A stretch of DNA of 64,000 nt from Prostheceraeus crozeri (GCA_907163375.1 CAJQUW010014738.1:1-64000); one strand, 5' to 3'; positions 28,916 to 40,597 are shown, counted from the stretch's first letter. Numbers and translations: made by a program. The notes: a model not told the origin generated them from the letters alone.

Positions 28916-29031
28916 CGTGACTTCAAATTGAATGAGAAGCGCTACAATCTTCTGGCTTATATAGGGTTTTCAACAATGAATTGCTCAACAGCGAATCAGA
29001 ATGCTTCAGGGATAGCAATCGACTGCATAAT

Positions 29032-29170
29032 GTTCAAGTTGACTGATAGCAGATTCAACTTAATGATAGTATTCGCCAGTCCGAAGACTGCCCAGGGCAA
29101 ACCGCGAGGAGGTTCTATCATGTCTTGCCCCATGGTGGCCCTTAAGAGAGCCGATGGTTCATTCTCGGGA
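29032..29170 (+). repeat. 145-bp direct repeat, copy 2
   Basis: Starts GTTCAAGTTGACTGATAGC after GACTGCATAAT and ends GGTTCATTCTCGGG. It differs from copy 1 at about one position. Confidence 0.9.
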
Positions 29171-29181
29171 GTAACATCATC

Positions 29182-29448
29182 TTACACCCTACCAATTCTG
29201 CTGAGAGAGTCTTTGACTCTCTCTTTGGTAGCACTGTCGACTTCCACACTAACTGGTACATGGCTAAAAAGTGGAATGTAGCGCCATTCCGTTGGATTGA
29301 CAGCAGTTGCTGTCATCGGACTGCCAATCCGAGCAAGATTATTAAAAACTCTGTCTTGCTCCTCTAGCCTGACAAACTCCTCAAATAAATTTCGTGGCCT
29401 TAACTGCGGTCCGCGAGGAGAGCTGACTTGACTGTTCGGCGTCTGCAT
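29182..29448 (-). CDS. small right-arm protein, 88 aa
   Basis: ATG 29448 starts MQTPNSQVSSPRGPQLRPRN and continues through LFEEFVRLEEQDRVFNNL and VEVDSATKERVKDSL. A TATATAAA box lies about 36 bp upstream on the minus strand (near 29484), followed by ATTTCATTTCATTTC. This promoter layout resembles that of the 28915 gene. Mostly helical, charged, no recognised domain. Confidence 0.55.
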   Translation of the reverse strand: MQTPNSQVSSPRGPQLRPRNLFEEFVRLEEQDRVFNNLARIGSPMTATAVNPTEWRYIPLFSHVPVSVEVDSATKERVKDSLSRIGRV

Positions 29449-29502
29449 GATTGAAATGAAATGAAATGAGAGGCAGTGGTTTATATACCCCTCTAACGCG
29501 AC

Positions 29503-29649
29503 GCAACGTTCAAGTTGACTGATAGCAGATTCAACTTAATGATAGTATTCGCCAGTCCGAAGACTGCCCAGGGCAAACCGCGTGGAGGTTCTATCATGTC
29601 TTGCCCCATGGTGGCCCTTAAGAGAGCCGATGGATCGTTCTCGGGAGTG
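29503..29649 (+). repeat. 145-bp direct repeat, copy 3
   Basis: Starts GCAACGTTCAAGTTGACTGA and ends GGATCGTTCTCGGG. Together with copies 1 and 2 it punctuates the small ORFs of the right arm. Confidence 0.9.
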
Positions 29650-29744
29650 TCGTGATGGGGTGGTGAAGGCGGGCAAAGATCTGCAATGAAAATGATATGT
29701 ATTAGAATAGGATATACTATCTTATTTACTTTTCACTTACCAAG

Positions 29745-30922
29745 TTAGCCATCCTTTGGCAGTCTCGCGCGCTTCCGAATCGAGAATTTATGTAAGTGAC
29801 CGCGCATTCTTAGGCTGGCATGCAGACATTTCTTGGTCGAATGGCCATTATAACATATTATTGATTCGTCGAGGCTTTGATTTACCAATACTTCGCCGGC
29901 CAAATGATTATCCCGAATAGGGATGTGAAATTCAAACAAACGATCCTCATTCACACGTTCCCACTCATCCCTCATGCGCTCCAACTTCTCATACGCCTGC
30001 CTCTCATCACCCCGCCGAGCCACAGTCCTCTCCAACTCAACATTCCTCGCTCTCAACGCACTCATCTCCTTCATCATCTCCTCAAACTTCGCTTCTGCAT
30101 CTCTCATTCTTCTCTCCGCAGCACTCGCCCTCTTCTCACACTCATCATTCTTCTCTTCCAACTCACGCGTCTTTTTCTTCAAATCAGTCACACTACGCCT
30201 CATTCTAATATTTTCATCCGCTACCTCCTTCGACTTCAGTTCCTTCTTTTTCAACTCATCCAACTCCTTCACAACTTCATCCTTCACTTTCTTCAAACTC
30301 TCATACTTATTCACCAACAAATCATGCGCCATCTGCTGCGAAACATGCCTCTTCTCTTCATCCTTCAACCACCTCGCCGACTGCACACGAATCCCACCAC
30401 TCTTCACTTTTGGGAAGATGAGCTCTTCGGGGGGTCGGTGATGACAATGTTTGACACCTCCGACGACGAAGAGCTCAACTTCCTCACACGCTTCCTCACA
30501 CGCTCCCTATCTAAATCCACATCATCCTCATCATCACTCTCAAGCACTCTCTTTCGCTCAATCTCACCCTCCAACGACGCAACCGCTCTCGCCAACTCAT
30601 CATTCTCAACAACATTCTCAACAACATTCTAAGCCTTACCCTCTCGCTCGATCGCCAACATTCGCTCCCTCTCTTCCACAATCAACTGCGTAAATCTCAA
30701 ATCAGTCACTAAACCACCACTACAGTCAGCATGCACTCTGTAAAAACGCGCCTCATCCTCATCACCCTTCAGCACTCTACACTTCACGCACGCAACCCTA
30801 TTCAAGATAATCATGTGGCCGGTGCCCGCCTTCTTGACATGAGCCTTGGCGTCCGCACTGCGATTAACTCGCCCACATGAGCACATTTTAATATGGTATT
30901 TGCGGTTCCTGTCATTAGCCAT
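29745..30922 (-). pseudogene. zinc-binding plus long coiled-coil protein, broken by one stop and one frameshift
   Basis: ATG 30922 begins MANDRNRKYHIKMCSCGRVN with cysteines CSCGR, CVKCR and C in HADCSGG, suggesting a zinc-binding head. The frame meets a TAG near 30629 but continues open in the same frame (VENDELARAVASLEGEIERK) to about 30404, then a frameshift leads to a long coiled coil (VKELDELKKKELKSKEVAD, ELEEKNDECEKRASAAERR) and a basic C-terminus ending at 29745. I read it as one gene of about 390 residues, now disrupted. Coiled-coil length and head suggest a scaffold or filament-like protein. Function unknown. Confidence 0.7.
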
Positions 30923-31149
30923 GCCTGATTTTATTGTGAACTGTAAGATAATGAAATTTGTATAAGTTTGGAATCATGTAGTACAGTCATATTCCTAAAG
31001 AGTGTAGTGAGTGGCACTCGATCCCGTCGACAGCCCGAAGGCCTTGTACTGATCACTAGGGAAGTGAGAGATCTTCCCCGATACCCGCTCTTTACAGCTG
31101 AAGACATCATTGTCACTGCCCCGAAGTGGTAACAGGAACGCCGAGTCAA

Positions 31150-31510
31150 AGGTAGTGATCAGTAGCTGGGATCTAACCCCTCAAAGCTGCCTTAGACTTA
31201 GTTAAATTTCAAATCTGATAGCATATTTGAACTCAGGATACTTGAAAACCTTAGTCTATATGCTAAAACTTTGAAAAAAGTGAAAATTAAGAATTTTTAA
31301 AAAATTCCGCATTTTACTACTCATACTACTTTTAAAAAATTTTATCAGTAGTAAAGACACTATCAAACTCTATCATACAAACTTTGAAGTAAGAAGATAG
31401 CTTGCCTACTTCAAAAGATAGAGTCCTTTGAAACACCCGATATCGGGAGCTCAGAGCGACGACCGTCGCTTACCTCGTCTTTCGATGAAGTGATCAGACT
31501 TACGTTGTCG
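31150..31510. other. AT-rich non-coding stretch between right-arm genes and subterminal repeats
   Basis: A/T homopolymer runs near 31270-31350 and no ORF of note. It probably includes the promoter of the minus-strand gene starting at 30922. Confidence 0.4.
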
Positions 31511-31542
31511 GGGGTTTATATATGCTCGGAAGAAAAATTAAA

Positions 31543-31683
31543 ATGGCTCTATCTCCGAAAGTATTCATCGTAGCGACATGCGGTTTGTTGCAAACGATTT
31601 GTCTCATCATTCTCTATCATATGACACCTGAACCATTCTCATATGATCACGGGAAGTTGGTCCGTCAGCACATGTCCATGTAA
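31543..31683 (+). CDS. small membrane-anchored peptide ORF, 46 aa
   Basis: ATG 31543 starts MALSPKVFIVATCGLLQTIC followed by LIILYHM, one hydrophobic helix of about 19 residues near the N-terminus, as in a signal anchor. The stop is TAA at 31681. A TATATAT box (TTTATATATGC, near 31516) lies about 27 bp upstream of the ATG. Short length makes it uncertain; hydrophobicity and promoter-like spacing are the only support. Confidence 0.35.
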   Translation: MALSPKVFIVATCGLLQTICLIILYHMTPEPFSYDHGKLVRQHMSM

Positions 31684-31719
31684 CATGCCACAAGTGAAAA
31701 AATTCCTAAGTGTGAGAGC

Positions 31720-31900
31720 TCCAGTGTGGTGAAAATTTTGAAAAATTTAAAACTTCCAAATTTCGACCTGGGACCTTTACCAAAACATTTTTCATCAAAT
31801 TTCACTGACTCCCCCCCTCCCCCCCTCGTTCAGAGAAATTTGATGAAAAATGTTTTGGTGAAGGTCCCAGGTCGAAATTCCACACTTTGGAAAATTTTCA
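31720..31900. repeat. large hairpin where subterminal repeats meet head to head
   Basis: TTTCGACCTGGGACC near 31761 and its inverted partner GGTCCCAGGTCGAAA near 31864 enclose ACATTTTTCATCAAATTTC and its inverse GAAATTTGATGAAAAATGT around a C-rich centre (CCCCCCCTCCCCCCCTC at 31811-31827). Arms are about 75 bp with few mismatches. It marks an inversion point in the right subterminal array. Confidence 0.85.
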
Positions 31901-32406
31901 AAATTTTATCCATACAAAGCCACTCTGACACTTAGGATTTTTTCAGGTGAGCGAGCTCCGACCTAAAATCTTGTAACCGCTCTAACTTTTGAATGAAGAC
32001 AGATATGAACAAGCCGTTTCTTTCACTGAATTTGTCTCACTCTTAGCTTTCAAACGAGCTATTGCACGACAAAATCCGTCCACTAGAAGCCAAGATCGAA
32101 GCTAGCTGTCCAGAGGGGGGGGAGGTCAGTGAAATTTGATGAAAAATGTTTTGGTGACGGTCCCAGGTCGAAATTCCACACTTTGGAAAATTTTCAAAAT
32201 TTTACCCATACAAAGCCACTCTGACACTTAGGATTTTTTCAGGTGAGCGAGCTCCGACCTAAAATCTTGTAACCGCTCTAACTTTTGAACGGCTGGTCCG
32301 ATTGACTCGCAACAAAAAATGTTGTCAAGCAGCTTTTTCTCCTCTTTCGAATGCAACTCGAACGAACAAAATCCGTTCACTAGAACCAAAGTTAGAAGAT
32401 TGCTGT
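31900..32406. repeat. subterminal repeats, right side
   Basis: Inverted-orientation counterparts of the left 297-bp units, with GGGGGGG-AGGTCAGTG junctions near 32117 and 32405. One unit (about 32285-32400) has an unrelated insert around GGCTGGTCCGATTGACTCGC, so the two arrays are not exact mirror images. Confidence 0.8.
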
Positions 32407-33311
32407 CGGGGGGGGGAGGTCAGTGAAATTTGATGAAAAATGTTTTGGTGACGGTCCCAGGTCGAAATTCCACACTTTGGAAAATTTTCAAAATTTTACC
32501 CATACAAAGTCACTCTGACACTTAGGATTTTTTCAGGTGAGCGAGCTCCGACCTAAAATCTTGTAACCACTCTAACTTTTGAACGAAGACAGATAGGAAC
32601 AAGCCGATTCTTTCACTGAATTTGTCTCACTCTTAGCTTTCAAACGAGCTATCGCACGACAAAATCCGTCCACTGGAAGCCAAAATCGAAGCAAGCTGTT
32701 CAGAGGGGGGGGGACGTCAGCCGAAAATTTTTTCTCTCCGATTGACTTGAAACTCACCATAGCGATGCAGAATTTCACGCTGAATCCGAATCTGACCTCC
32801 GTTTTCTCATCCGATGCTTCGTTTTGACGCTACACACCGAAACGTCCCAAATTCTAACTCTGTCGTTTTTCGAAAAATGTTGAAAATTTTTTCTCACCGA
32901 TTGCCTTGAAACTCACCATACCGATGCAGAATTTCACGCTGAATACGAATCCGACCTCCGTTTTCTCATCCGACCACTCCTTCCACTCGAAACAACCCAT
33001 TTTACAACCCAACATTCAGCAGATTGCACGAAAAACATCACACACTATAGCCTCAAGACTAATCCTGGCGGTCGCCCAAGTCCACCACGACACTCTATCG
33101 TTCCAGAGGGGGGGGGACGTCAGCGAACAGTTTGTGAACCCACCTGGTCGGCACACCACGACAGACTACAACCTCTGCCGTTCCAGAGGGGGGGGACTCA
33201 GACCCGAAGCACCACGGCGGCCGACCACGACACTCTGCCGTTCCAGAGGGGGGGGACGTCAGCGATGGCGGCCATCTTGCGCTATCTGGTGTTCGCCGTT
33301 TTCTTACTACT
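32407..33311. repeat. Polinton right terminal inverted repeat
   Basis: Inverse of 10364-11268, ending CTTACTACT at 33311. It contains the mirrored G-run motifs TCCAGAGGGGGGGG at about 33102, 33180, 33240 and 32700. Confidence 0.93.
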
Positions 33312-33397
33312 GACCTACATTTATTCGTGTTTGAAAATAGAGTACATGCATATGAGCGCGGAATAAAAACGGTTGACCTACATCAATTTCAACACAG

Positions 33398-34627
33398 TAC
33401 CGTAAGATGGCGTGACTTGGGACAGTGTGGTGACTTAGGACAAAGCCAAAACGTAAATTACACTAAATCTCATTTTTAGACAAGTAATTATCTCAAGTTA
33501 AAATTGACTACTTAATATCAATTTTGTTTGAATCGATTGATTCTTGAATTAGAGTTTTCATAGAGAGAAAAACCACGTGTGGGGTCCATATAAAAAAATT
33601 ACTCAAACTTTTTTCCCACACAAATAAGTATGTCAGACAAAATGCTTAAAATTCATGGAATTAATTAATTTTTGAAGATGTATTGTCCCAAGTCACCCCA
33701 ACCGAATGACTGACAAATAATTACTATTTTGCAGTCTAGCCTGATAGAAGTAGCTAAATGGATAGGCCTATAAGTGAAAGTAGGCCTTTAATAGCAAGAT
33801 CTATATTTCGTTATTAAGGAGTTCAGGTGCTGAGGAAAACCAAAGTCTTGACTAAGAAAGCATATAGATAAGGGCACGTGGCTGCTTGTCGAGCAACAGA
33901 CGGCTTTGTCGGTAAAGTGATAAATATTTTACTGATGAAATTCAGAGCAATTAAAGTAATTTCAAAATGACATTTGTGAAGGCACATATTCTTCTGTGAG
34001 CACAAACTTTGAATGGCCAACCAGGGCCGATGAATCTGAAGTTGTGTGTGATGCCTGAAATAATCAAGATTTTACAAGAACCAATTACAACACGACGTGG
34101 ACTATTTCTCTGATGTTAACCGAGCAACTGGATTTTGGTGAAACGATCGGTGCTGACTATTGAACTGATTTTCTCATTACCTTTAATAGTCTATAGTTTA
34201 TACGTTGTGATTACAGGAATTTAAATAAAACTAGTTTTCATGTCCCAAATTCACTCAGTGTGGATGAGGTGACTTGGGACAGTCATTTTTTTCATTTTAC
34301 TTGCTTTTGTGGGAATTTTAAGCGCATTACAGGGACTAGAAGGTAAAACAGTTAAGTTATAGTGTCATTGTAAATATCTGTATGAAATCTCGATTACTGT
34401 CCCAAGTCACCTCATCTGGAGGTGACTTGGGACAGGACATGTATTCGCTTCTACATGGATGCACATCATGATTCAGACGCCACTAATAAATTAGCCTACT
34501 ATGTCGCTTCTTTGAACCATCCGCAAAGATATGGGTCATTATTCAATTTCAAACATTAATAGTTATCATGAAATTCTATAAAAACAGTCAAACTTGTCCC
34601 AAAAGTCACCCATCTTTCGGTTCCGTA
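33398..34627. mobile_element. probable non-autonomous DNA transposon with GGTGACTTGGGACA ends
   Basis: TACCGTAAGATGGCGTGACTT at 33398 is matched by an inverted, imperfect copy at the right end (CCCAAAAGTCACCCATCTTT then CCGTA, to 34627). TA sits at each boundary. The core GGTGACTTGGGACA or its inverse recurs inside near 33684, 34267 and as a near-perfect palindrome at 34397-34435. No transposase ORF. It starts 87 bp right of the Polinton end. Confidence 0.6.
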
Positions 34628-34629
34628 GG

Positions 34630-35368
34630 TTTTCATTTTATCTTTAATGCACACATTATAGACCTATAACACAATCTGATTCCTAATCAAGATGAGAAAT
34701 TTAATATCACTTAACAAACATAATCATATTCGTTACAATTGCGTTAAGCATACATTATCATTTCTATTGCTCAATTTGCTTTAAAACCTCTGTTGCAGCA
34801 ACACGTTAGTACGGATACAAATAATATATCTATGTGTAATCATTCCCATAATTTTCTTTAGAAATGAAGACTGATGTAATCATCATATCTTGCATAATTA
34901 TAACATCTTTCATCTATTAACATAACTATGAAATCGTGCAACAGATGCAAGAAAAAACAAGCTGTTGGAGCTTCTCGTATTGTTGTGGGAATCACCATGG
35001 TTGAAATTGCTATCCCGCTCCTTCGGCAAGGCTGGTTGCTACATGATACACGTGGTATTCGTGGTTGCATGGCGGATGTTATAATTGGACAATCACATGC
35101 ATTGTCATTGCTTTGCCAGAAAGGTAGTTTGAACTAGGTTTGTGATCTCAGGCTTGTAGAAGTCCTTCGAATTTCACCTGTGACTGGAAGCGTATCCTCC
35201 ATCAATCGATCTTTTGCCTAAATGCTGAGCCAAAATTTCATGAGCTGAAAATCAATACATTTATAATTTGTACCATCAGAGAACAATATAAAATTGCTAC
35301 ATCAAGTCTTTACTAAAATACGTCGTCAATCGTTGGACTGCCATTATTATTTTATGTATAGCACTCCT
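34630..35368. other. intergenic stretch, nothing supportable
   Basis: The overlapping ORFs near 34858-35137 lie on opposite strands and match no family I recognise. Confidence 0.4.
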
Positions 35369-35369
35369 T

Positions 35370-35565
35370 AGACGTGCCTAAGAAATAATTCAATGTTTCA
35401 ATAATATTGTTTACAGATTCGCCTTACAGACCTCGTCAGATAACACATTTAAATTTCATAACATAACAGTTCCAATGTAGATCTCTTAAGTTATCTGGCG
35501 AGGCCTGTAAGGCGAATCTGTAAATAATATTATTGTAACATTGCATTATCTCGATACTAAGACGT
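35370..35565. repeat. foldback/MITE-like inverted repeat, ~75-bp arms
   Basis: TTTACAGATTCGCCTTACAG near 35410 is inverted as CTGTAAGGCGAATCTGTAAA near 35505. Pairing extends outward through CAATAATATT and the GACGTG-type ends, with a loop of about 45 bp. Confidence 0.75.
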
Positions 35566-35588
35566 GTCGAAAGAGTGATTTATTCTTA

Positions 35589-37015
35589 AGGTGGCCATAA
35601 AGTCGCGCACCAAAGTTTATCTGACCAACGTCCAAACTTTAAGCTTCAATCATACTATTATAGAAATTCCTAGTTTCGTCGTGCGCATGTGGAGTACACT
35701 TCGTTCTCTTAACTTCATGAATAAACATTATTTGGTACAGATGATCGCGCGACTGCCAAAATGAGTATTACTCTGAAAAAAGCGAAGAAGTCAAGATAAA
35801 TGGAAGCTACATTGGCTTCTTAATCACAACCAGAGAGCATGTCCTTGTCAATTGAACACAGAGTTGAGATTATCTTACTTTGTGGGTGAGAGGGCGCGAC
35901 AAACTGGTCTGTTGCTGAAACGTTCAATTCAAAGCATGAAGGAATTAATGTTAGTCACACGGCAGTGGGTCGTTTACTTGCGAAGTTCAAATAAACTGAC
36001 GTTCACGACAAAGAGCTAAGTGGACGTCCAAGAGTATCTGATGCGACACAAACACCCATTCTCGATAAAATTGAGCAAAGTCCAAAAAAATCCTTGCGCA
36101 GATCATCTCGCGAAATCAACGTTACACGCTCACGATGCAGAAGATACTCAAAGAATAACTTTTTCATCCATAAAAACTTCAGATTCTCCAAAAATTGTAC
36201 GAAGACGATCCTGACCGACATATGAAAATGTCGACATGGTTTAGAAACCCATTGGATGAAGATCCTGACATGGTGCATCGGAAAGTGCTCTTTAGTGATG
36301 AAGCCAACTTTTATCTCAATGGTGAAGTGAATAAAGAAAATTGCCGATATGATGCACGGGAGAATCCCCACTGGATGCAACCCACAAAAGAACAGTGGTG
36401 CGAAACTAATGGTCTGGTGCGTCTGTGGAAAGACCATGTTTTACGGCCCTTCTTTTTGACTCCACGCTCGACGGCAACAAGTACCTCACAATGTTGCAAG
36501 AAGAACTATTCCCTCACTTAGACTCAATTGGAGAAGGACGACCTGAGTGGTTCATGCAGGATATGAACGCCTCCGCACTATGCCTTGATAGTGTGCGGCT
36601 GGCTGGATTAAAAACTTTGTTCATTGGATTGATCGAAGGGGAACAGTCGAATGAGCTGCTCGATTCCCCGACCTGAATCCTATGGATTGCTTCTTTTGAG
36701 GATACGCTAAACACTTAGTATATTCCGTGAGCATGAATGACCTAGATCCTTTGCGAACTCGAATTCGTGATGCTTGTCAGGAAATTGTCGGTGATTCAGA
36801 TTTCTTGAATCGAGTGTTCCATAACTTTCACCATCGACTCAGTTTATGTGTGGCTGCTGGTGGGCAGCGTTTTGAACATTTGTGAATACCTAGAAACAGT
36901 GTACAATTTTCTCAATTTTATTGGATACAATTATGCATTTTTCTCCTTTAAAAGTCATTTAAAGCGATCTAAAAGATTAATTAAAATCTTGGTGCGCAAC
37001 TTTATGGCCACCCTG
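35589..37015 (+). mobile_element. decayed mariner-type transposon
   Basis: Inverted repeats GGTGGCCATAAAGTCGCGCA (left, 35590) and GGTGGCCATAAAGTTGCGCA (inverse of right end, to 37015), with TA at the right flank (37016-37017) and at 35587-35588. About 1.43 kb with a pseudogene transposase on the plus strand. Confidence 0.85.
35839..36885 (+). pseudogene. mariner transposase remnant with several stops and frameshifts
   Basis: From ATG 35839 the frame reads MSLSIEHRVEIILLCG and then TGA. Later segments give SHTAVGRLLAKFK, SGRPRVSDAT, LLYEDDPDRHMK-like residues and VLFSDEANFYLNGEVNKENC, the first catalytic block typical of arthropod-type mariner transposases. The remaining catalytic blocks are scattered over other frames (near 36480-36700). 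At least two stops and two frameshifts are apparent, so it is an old copy. Confidence 0.85.
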
Positions 37016-37017
37016 TA

Positions 37018-40000
37018 TTTTATTTTGCATAAAGTAATAGTGTTATTTAACTCTTTCTTTTGTTCGCTTTATGATTTCTCAGAAAATCGCTGCATTTCTG
37101 TTCCAATAAAGCTAGCAACTTCCTATGTCATCACTAAGGCTGTCCGCCAGCCGGAACAGTGCCCCTAAAAGGTACCATGAAACACTTATTAAAGTAAAGC
37201 CGAAACATGAGTTGCTTCGCGTTCTAGATTGTCGTGTGATAGTCAATTAAAGCGTCAAAATCTTGAAGGCAAGGTACTTCATAGTATAATATATCTTTCA
37301 TAATATATGCTCATATTTTCAAGAATTCAAAGCAAATTATAGTGAGTACTAGGAAACTTTAGTAGTCTCAAGAATTTGAAGCAGTCTTGTATAGGCCTCC
37401 TTTGATTTTATTTTGTCAACATTTGCAGGTGACTCTCATTATACTTCACTGTGCGTCTCTATACGATAGTTCTAATGAAATTCTTTAAAACTAGATGAAA
37501 TCAGAAATTATAAAGATATGCATCAAAAAATAGTAAAACTGCACTGACCAAACTAGATTAAGACAGTGCCGAACGAAACACCGGTTTTCTGACTGACTTT
37601 TTTTAGAAACTTATCGGGTCTACAACAAAGGAAGAATTCATATTTTATTCTTTCTTCAAAATACTTAGCACATCAAAAAATGTAGAAGCAAACATCTACA
37701 AATTACTATGCAAGAAGGTCAACATTACGACGTTCCTCGGATTCAAGCAGTCTCTCTGAGATGTATCAGTGCTACCGGATATGCCGAAAAATCTTTCGGA
37801 CGGATTACTGGCCGCTGGAATGCTGTATCTGAACAAGAGGACCGACAGCAGGGTAGCCTACCCAGCATTCAATATGAGATTCTGAAATTCTGATGTCGCT
37901 GGAAATGAGATTTCATGGCCTTAAATGATCTGCTATGAGCTTGAATTATTTTACTTTCGCCACTTTTTCACATTTTTTCTCAACATCAGGAAATTCATCG
38001 GTTGTTATATGATATATCCGTGATTTTCAAAAGGGTTCATAATATGTACAGAGCTTCAATGATATAGAAACCTCAAGCTTGAATTTATTTGATGAACAAA
38101 GTCGAATAATGCTCTCTTAGTTGGATTAAATATGCTGCAATATACTTAAAATATGTTTCTCTCCAATTTGCTGTGCCTATGACTACAGATAAAATGAATT
38201 TATTATGATTGAAACTATACCGTAGAATACCAGGTGCAACTCATTTCCATCAATATCTGACTTAATCAATGCCTATCGCCCACTTCTGCACGTAAAACAG
38301 GATGTCAAAACAGCCTGAAGGAATTAGGTGAGTGATCAAGTAAATCAATTTAAGATAAGCCGATTACTGATTATCCGATTCGCCGTCTCAAAAGTCCGAA
38401 TCGATTCGAAATTAAGCTCCAATTTTCGAATATTTGAACTTCCGATTCGAATACCATTTTAAAGTCATTCGATTATGCGATTCAACAGTCATTTGCATGT
38501 AGAATGGAACTCTATTCAACTTCTTTGATTATAGTGTTGCTCATTGTTACTATTGGGAAATAGATATAGGCCTACTTACAATTGACTTTTACTAATAAAA
38601 AGATGGTAATTAATGGATAATATGTTTTCCTCCTTGACCTCACCAAGCAGGCCGAGAAAGCTTCCTATAGTCCATAAAGCATTACCGGGTACCCAAATTT
38701 TCTATGTACAATTATTATAACTGATTAGCTGTTGAAGTGTGATAAAATACCGGTAATTTACCGGTAAGATTGAAATAAATTACTGGTAATTTACCGATAC
38801 ACAATTGATTTTCCTCATTTTTTTGCTATGACAAAATTTCCAATGCACTCACAAGTTACAACTGCCACTTAATTTGCATATCGATAGTTTGAGACTAATC
38901 CACGATTGATCCATATGAAACTGCTATTGATATTCACATTATGTAGCCTTGAATTGCAGGCCATATTGGCTACTTGAATTTGATAAAGGTTGCAAGCCCA
39001 TCGATTGACGCGTGCATGTAAAGGTAGCGGGTTGGACTAAATGCAGGCCAGGCCTAGGGCCCTACATAAATTTGACATAACATTTCTCAATTGATTCGGA
39101 AAGGATCGATCGATGAAATTCTACGCTGCTTTGTCCTAGTTTAAGCTTTGAGGCCTATAAGATTACCGCTTGTGTCGAAAACTATTTCTTAGGTGGTCTA
39201 TCTACTGTATATGTTGAAGAATTTTGAGTGTCTTATTAAATCATAGCTTTTGTACCTAGTCTATAAATGCATCTTTAACCCATGATTTTAACTAGCCTAA
39301 ATTCTAGTGGCGACATTTGACCCAGAGCCACTCGCCAAGCTGACATCACATTTTTTTGTAAAAGTCATCAATAGTACAGTAGGCCAAATTGACTTGGATG
39401 ATTGCAAATCATCCTTTAATATTCTGTTTTAGGCCCTAAACTAAATAACCGTGCATGAAAAGAATATGGGAATCAATATAGCCTAATTGAATATGTAAGG
39501 CGCAACTAAATGATTCAAATGTTTGAATTCTCTCATCGCCAATAGTTTTCGGTGCTAAGGCCCTAAATATCTATGTTTCGTACATCATTATGAATGCGAC
39601 AAATTCAATTCTATAAAAGACAAATATTCAATAAGTTAATTTTTCTGATGACCGGTGAATAGCCTACACTACATTGCAATTACTCAGGAATCAAAACAGG
39701 GCGAACTGATGCAAAAGTGTTGCACTCTGCGCCCCAGTTTACATGTTGTTAGTATATTTCTTTTTCTGATGCGGACTCAGTTATAAAGGAGATTGAATAA
39801 ATAGATAACACACAGTCGTGAGAGACAGAAGATAAATGTGCAGTTGTATGTATCTTCTTTCCTATTTCGATATATAAACCAATTTTTCTTACTCCACAAC
39901 TCAAATTTGATACTTAGGTATACCAAATGTATCTCCACTTGCATTCCCCCAATTGGACTGTAGAAAAAAGAGTTTCGATTCGGATTTTTAGATGAAATCC

Positions 40001-40590
40001 TGGATTTTCGTTGGTGGCACTAAAATCAGACTGCCACTTTTGTTGTATTTACTGGGTGTGTGAGTTCGAACACAAGACATGACATTGAATTCTTAAATAT
40101 CCAACGAGATGGACCTGTAACATTTGCATGGTGATGTACCTAAACTATTTAAGTGTCGCTATAAGGAATAAATTAATAGAAAGCATGAAGTCAGTTAGAG
40201 CCGACGCAAGTCAAGTTAATAAGTGGATTTACTCGACATCACAAATTTTCTGTAATTTGGCAAGTATTCACATTCAGCAACCGATATTGCTGTCAATGAA
40301 CTACAGAGAGCATATTGCCGCTGACATGCTTCCAAACTCACCATAGTCAGGCACAACTTGGGACATGTGTTTTTTATATGAATGTTTATTGCATATACAC
40401 GTATTGTAGTATATAAAAATATATAAATTCTTGTACTGTTGTGACAGAGATGCAGCTCTTAATTGAGATCATCAGATGTTCGATCTCATAAACATATTGA
40501 AATATTATGGCTAAGTAGATACAATGATGTCACAAGACCAAAGCATTGTGTCCCCACTACCAATTGTCACCTATAGTACAAAACATAACT
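37018..40590. other. long intergenic stretch without supportable genes
   Basis: Only ORFs up to about 72 codons. Near 38340-38470 and again near 45540-45580 there are clusters of CGATTCG-type motifs, and near 38750-38800 GGTAATTTACCGGT repeats, which look like remnants of small repeats rather than genes. ACTTGGGACA near 40352 echoes the motif of the 33398-34627 element. Confidence 0.4.
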
Positions 40591-40597
40591 TGATATA

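Larger units (their letters stand above)
10364..33311 (+). mobile_element. Polinton/Maverick element (22.9 kb)
   Basis: Nearly identical inverted repeats of about 905 bp bound a gene set diagnostic for Polintons: protein-primed DNA polymerase B, retrovirus-like integrase with chromodomain, FtsK/HerA-type packaging ATPase, adenovirus-type protease and double-jelly-roll major capsid protein. The ends start AGTAGTAAG, in keeping with the AG start usual for the group. No 6-bp target duplication is seen (TATAAT on the left, GACCTA on the right), so an end may have rearranged. Many core genes carry frameshifts or stops, and the polymerase lacks its C-terminus, so this copy is defective as assembled. 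Polintons are thought to be both transposons and integrated virus relatives. Confidence 0.96.

Noticed and set aside
28660-28926. 88-aa alternative minus-strand ORF overlapping 28709-28915
   Set aside because: Arg/Pro/Ser-rich composition; the overlapping frame has the better start and TATA spacing.
29877-30632. 251- and 155-aa plus-strand ORFs (Leu/Ile/His-rich and Ser/Phe-rich)
   Set aside because: Antisense shadows of the Lys/Glu-rich coiled-coil gene at 29745-30922.
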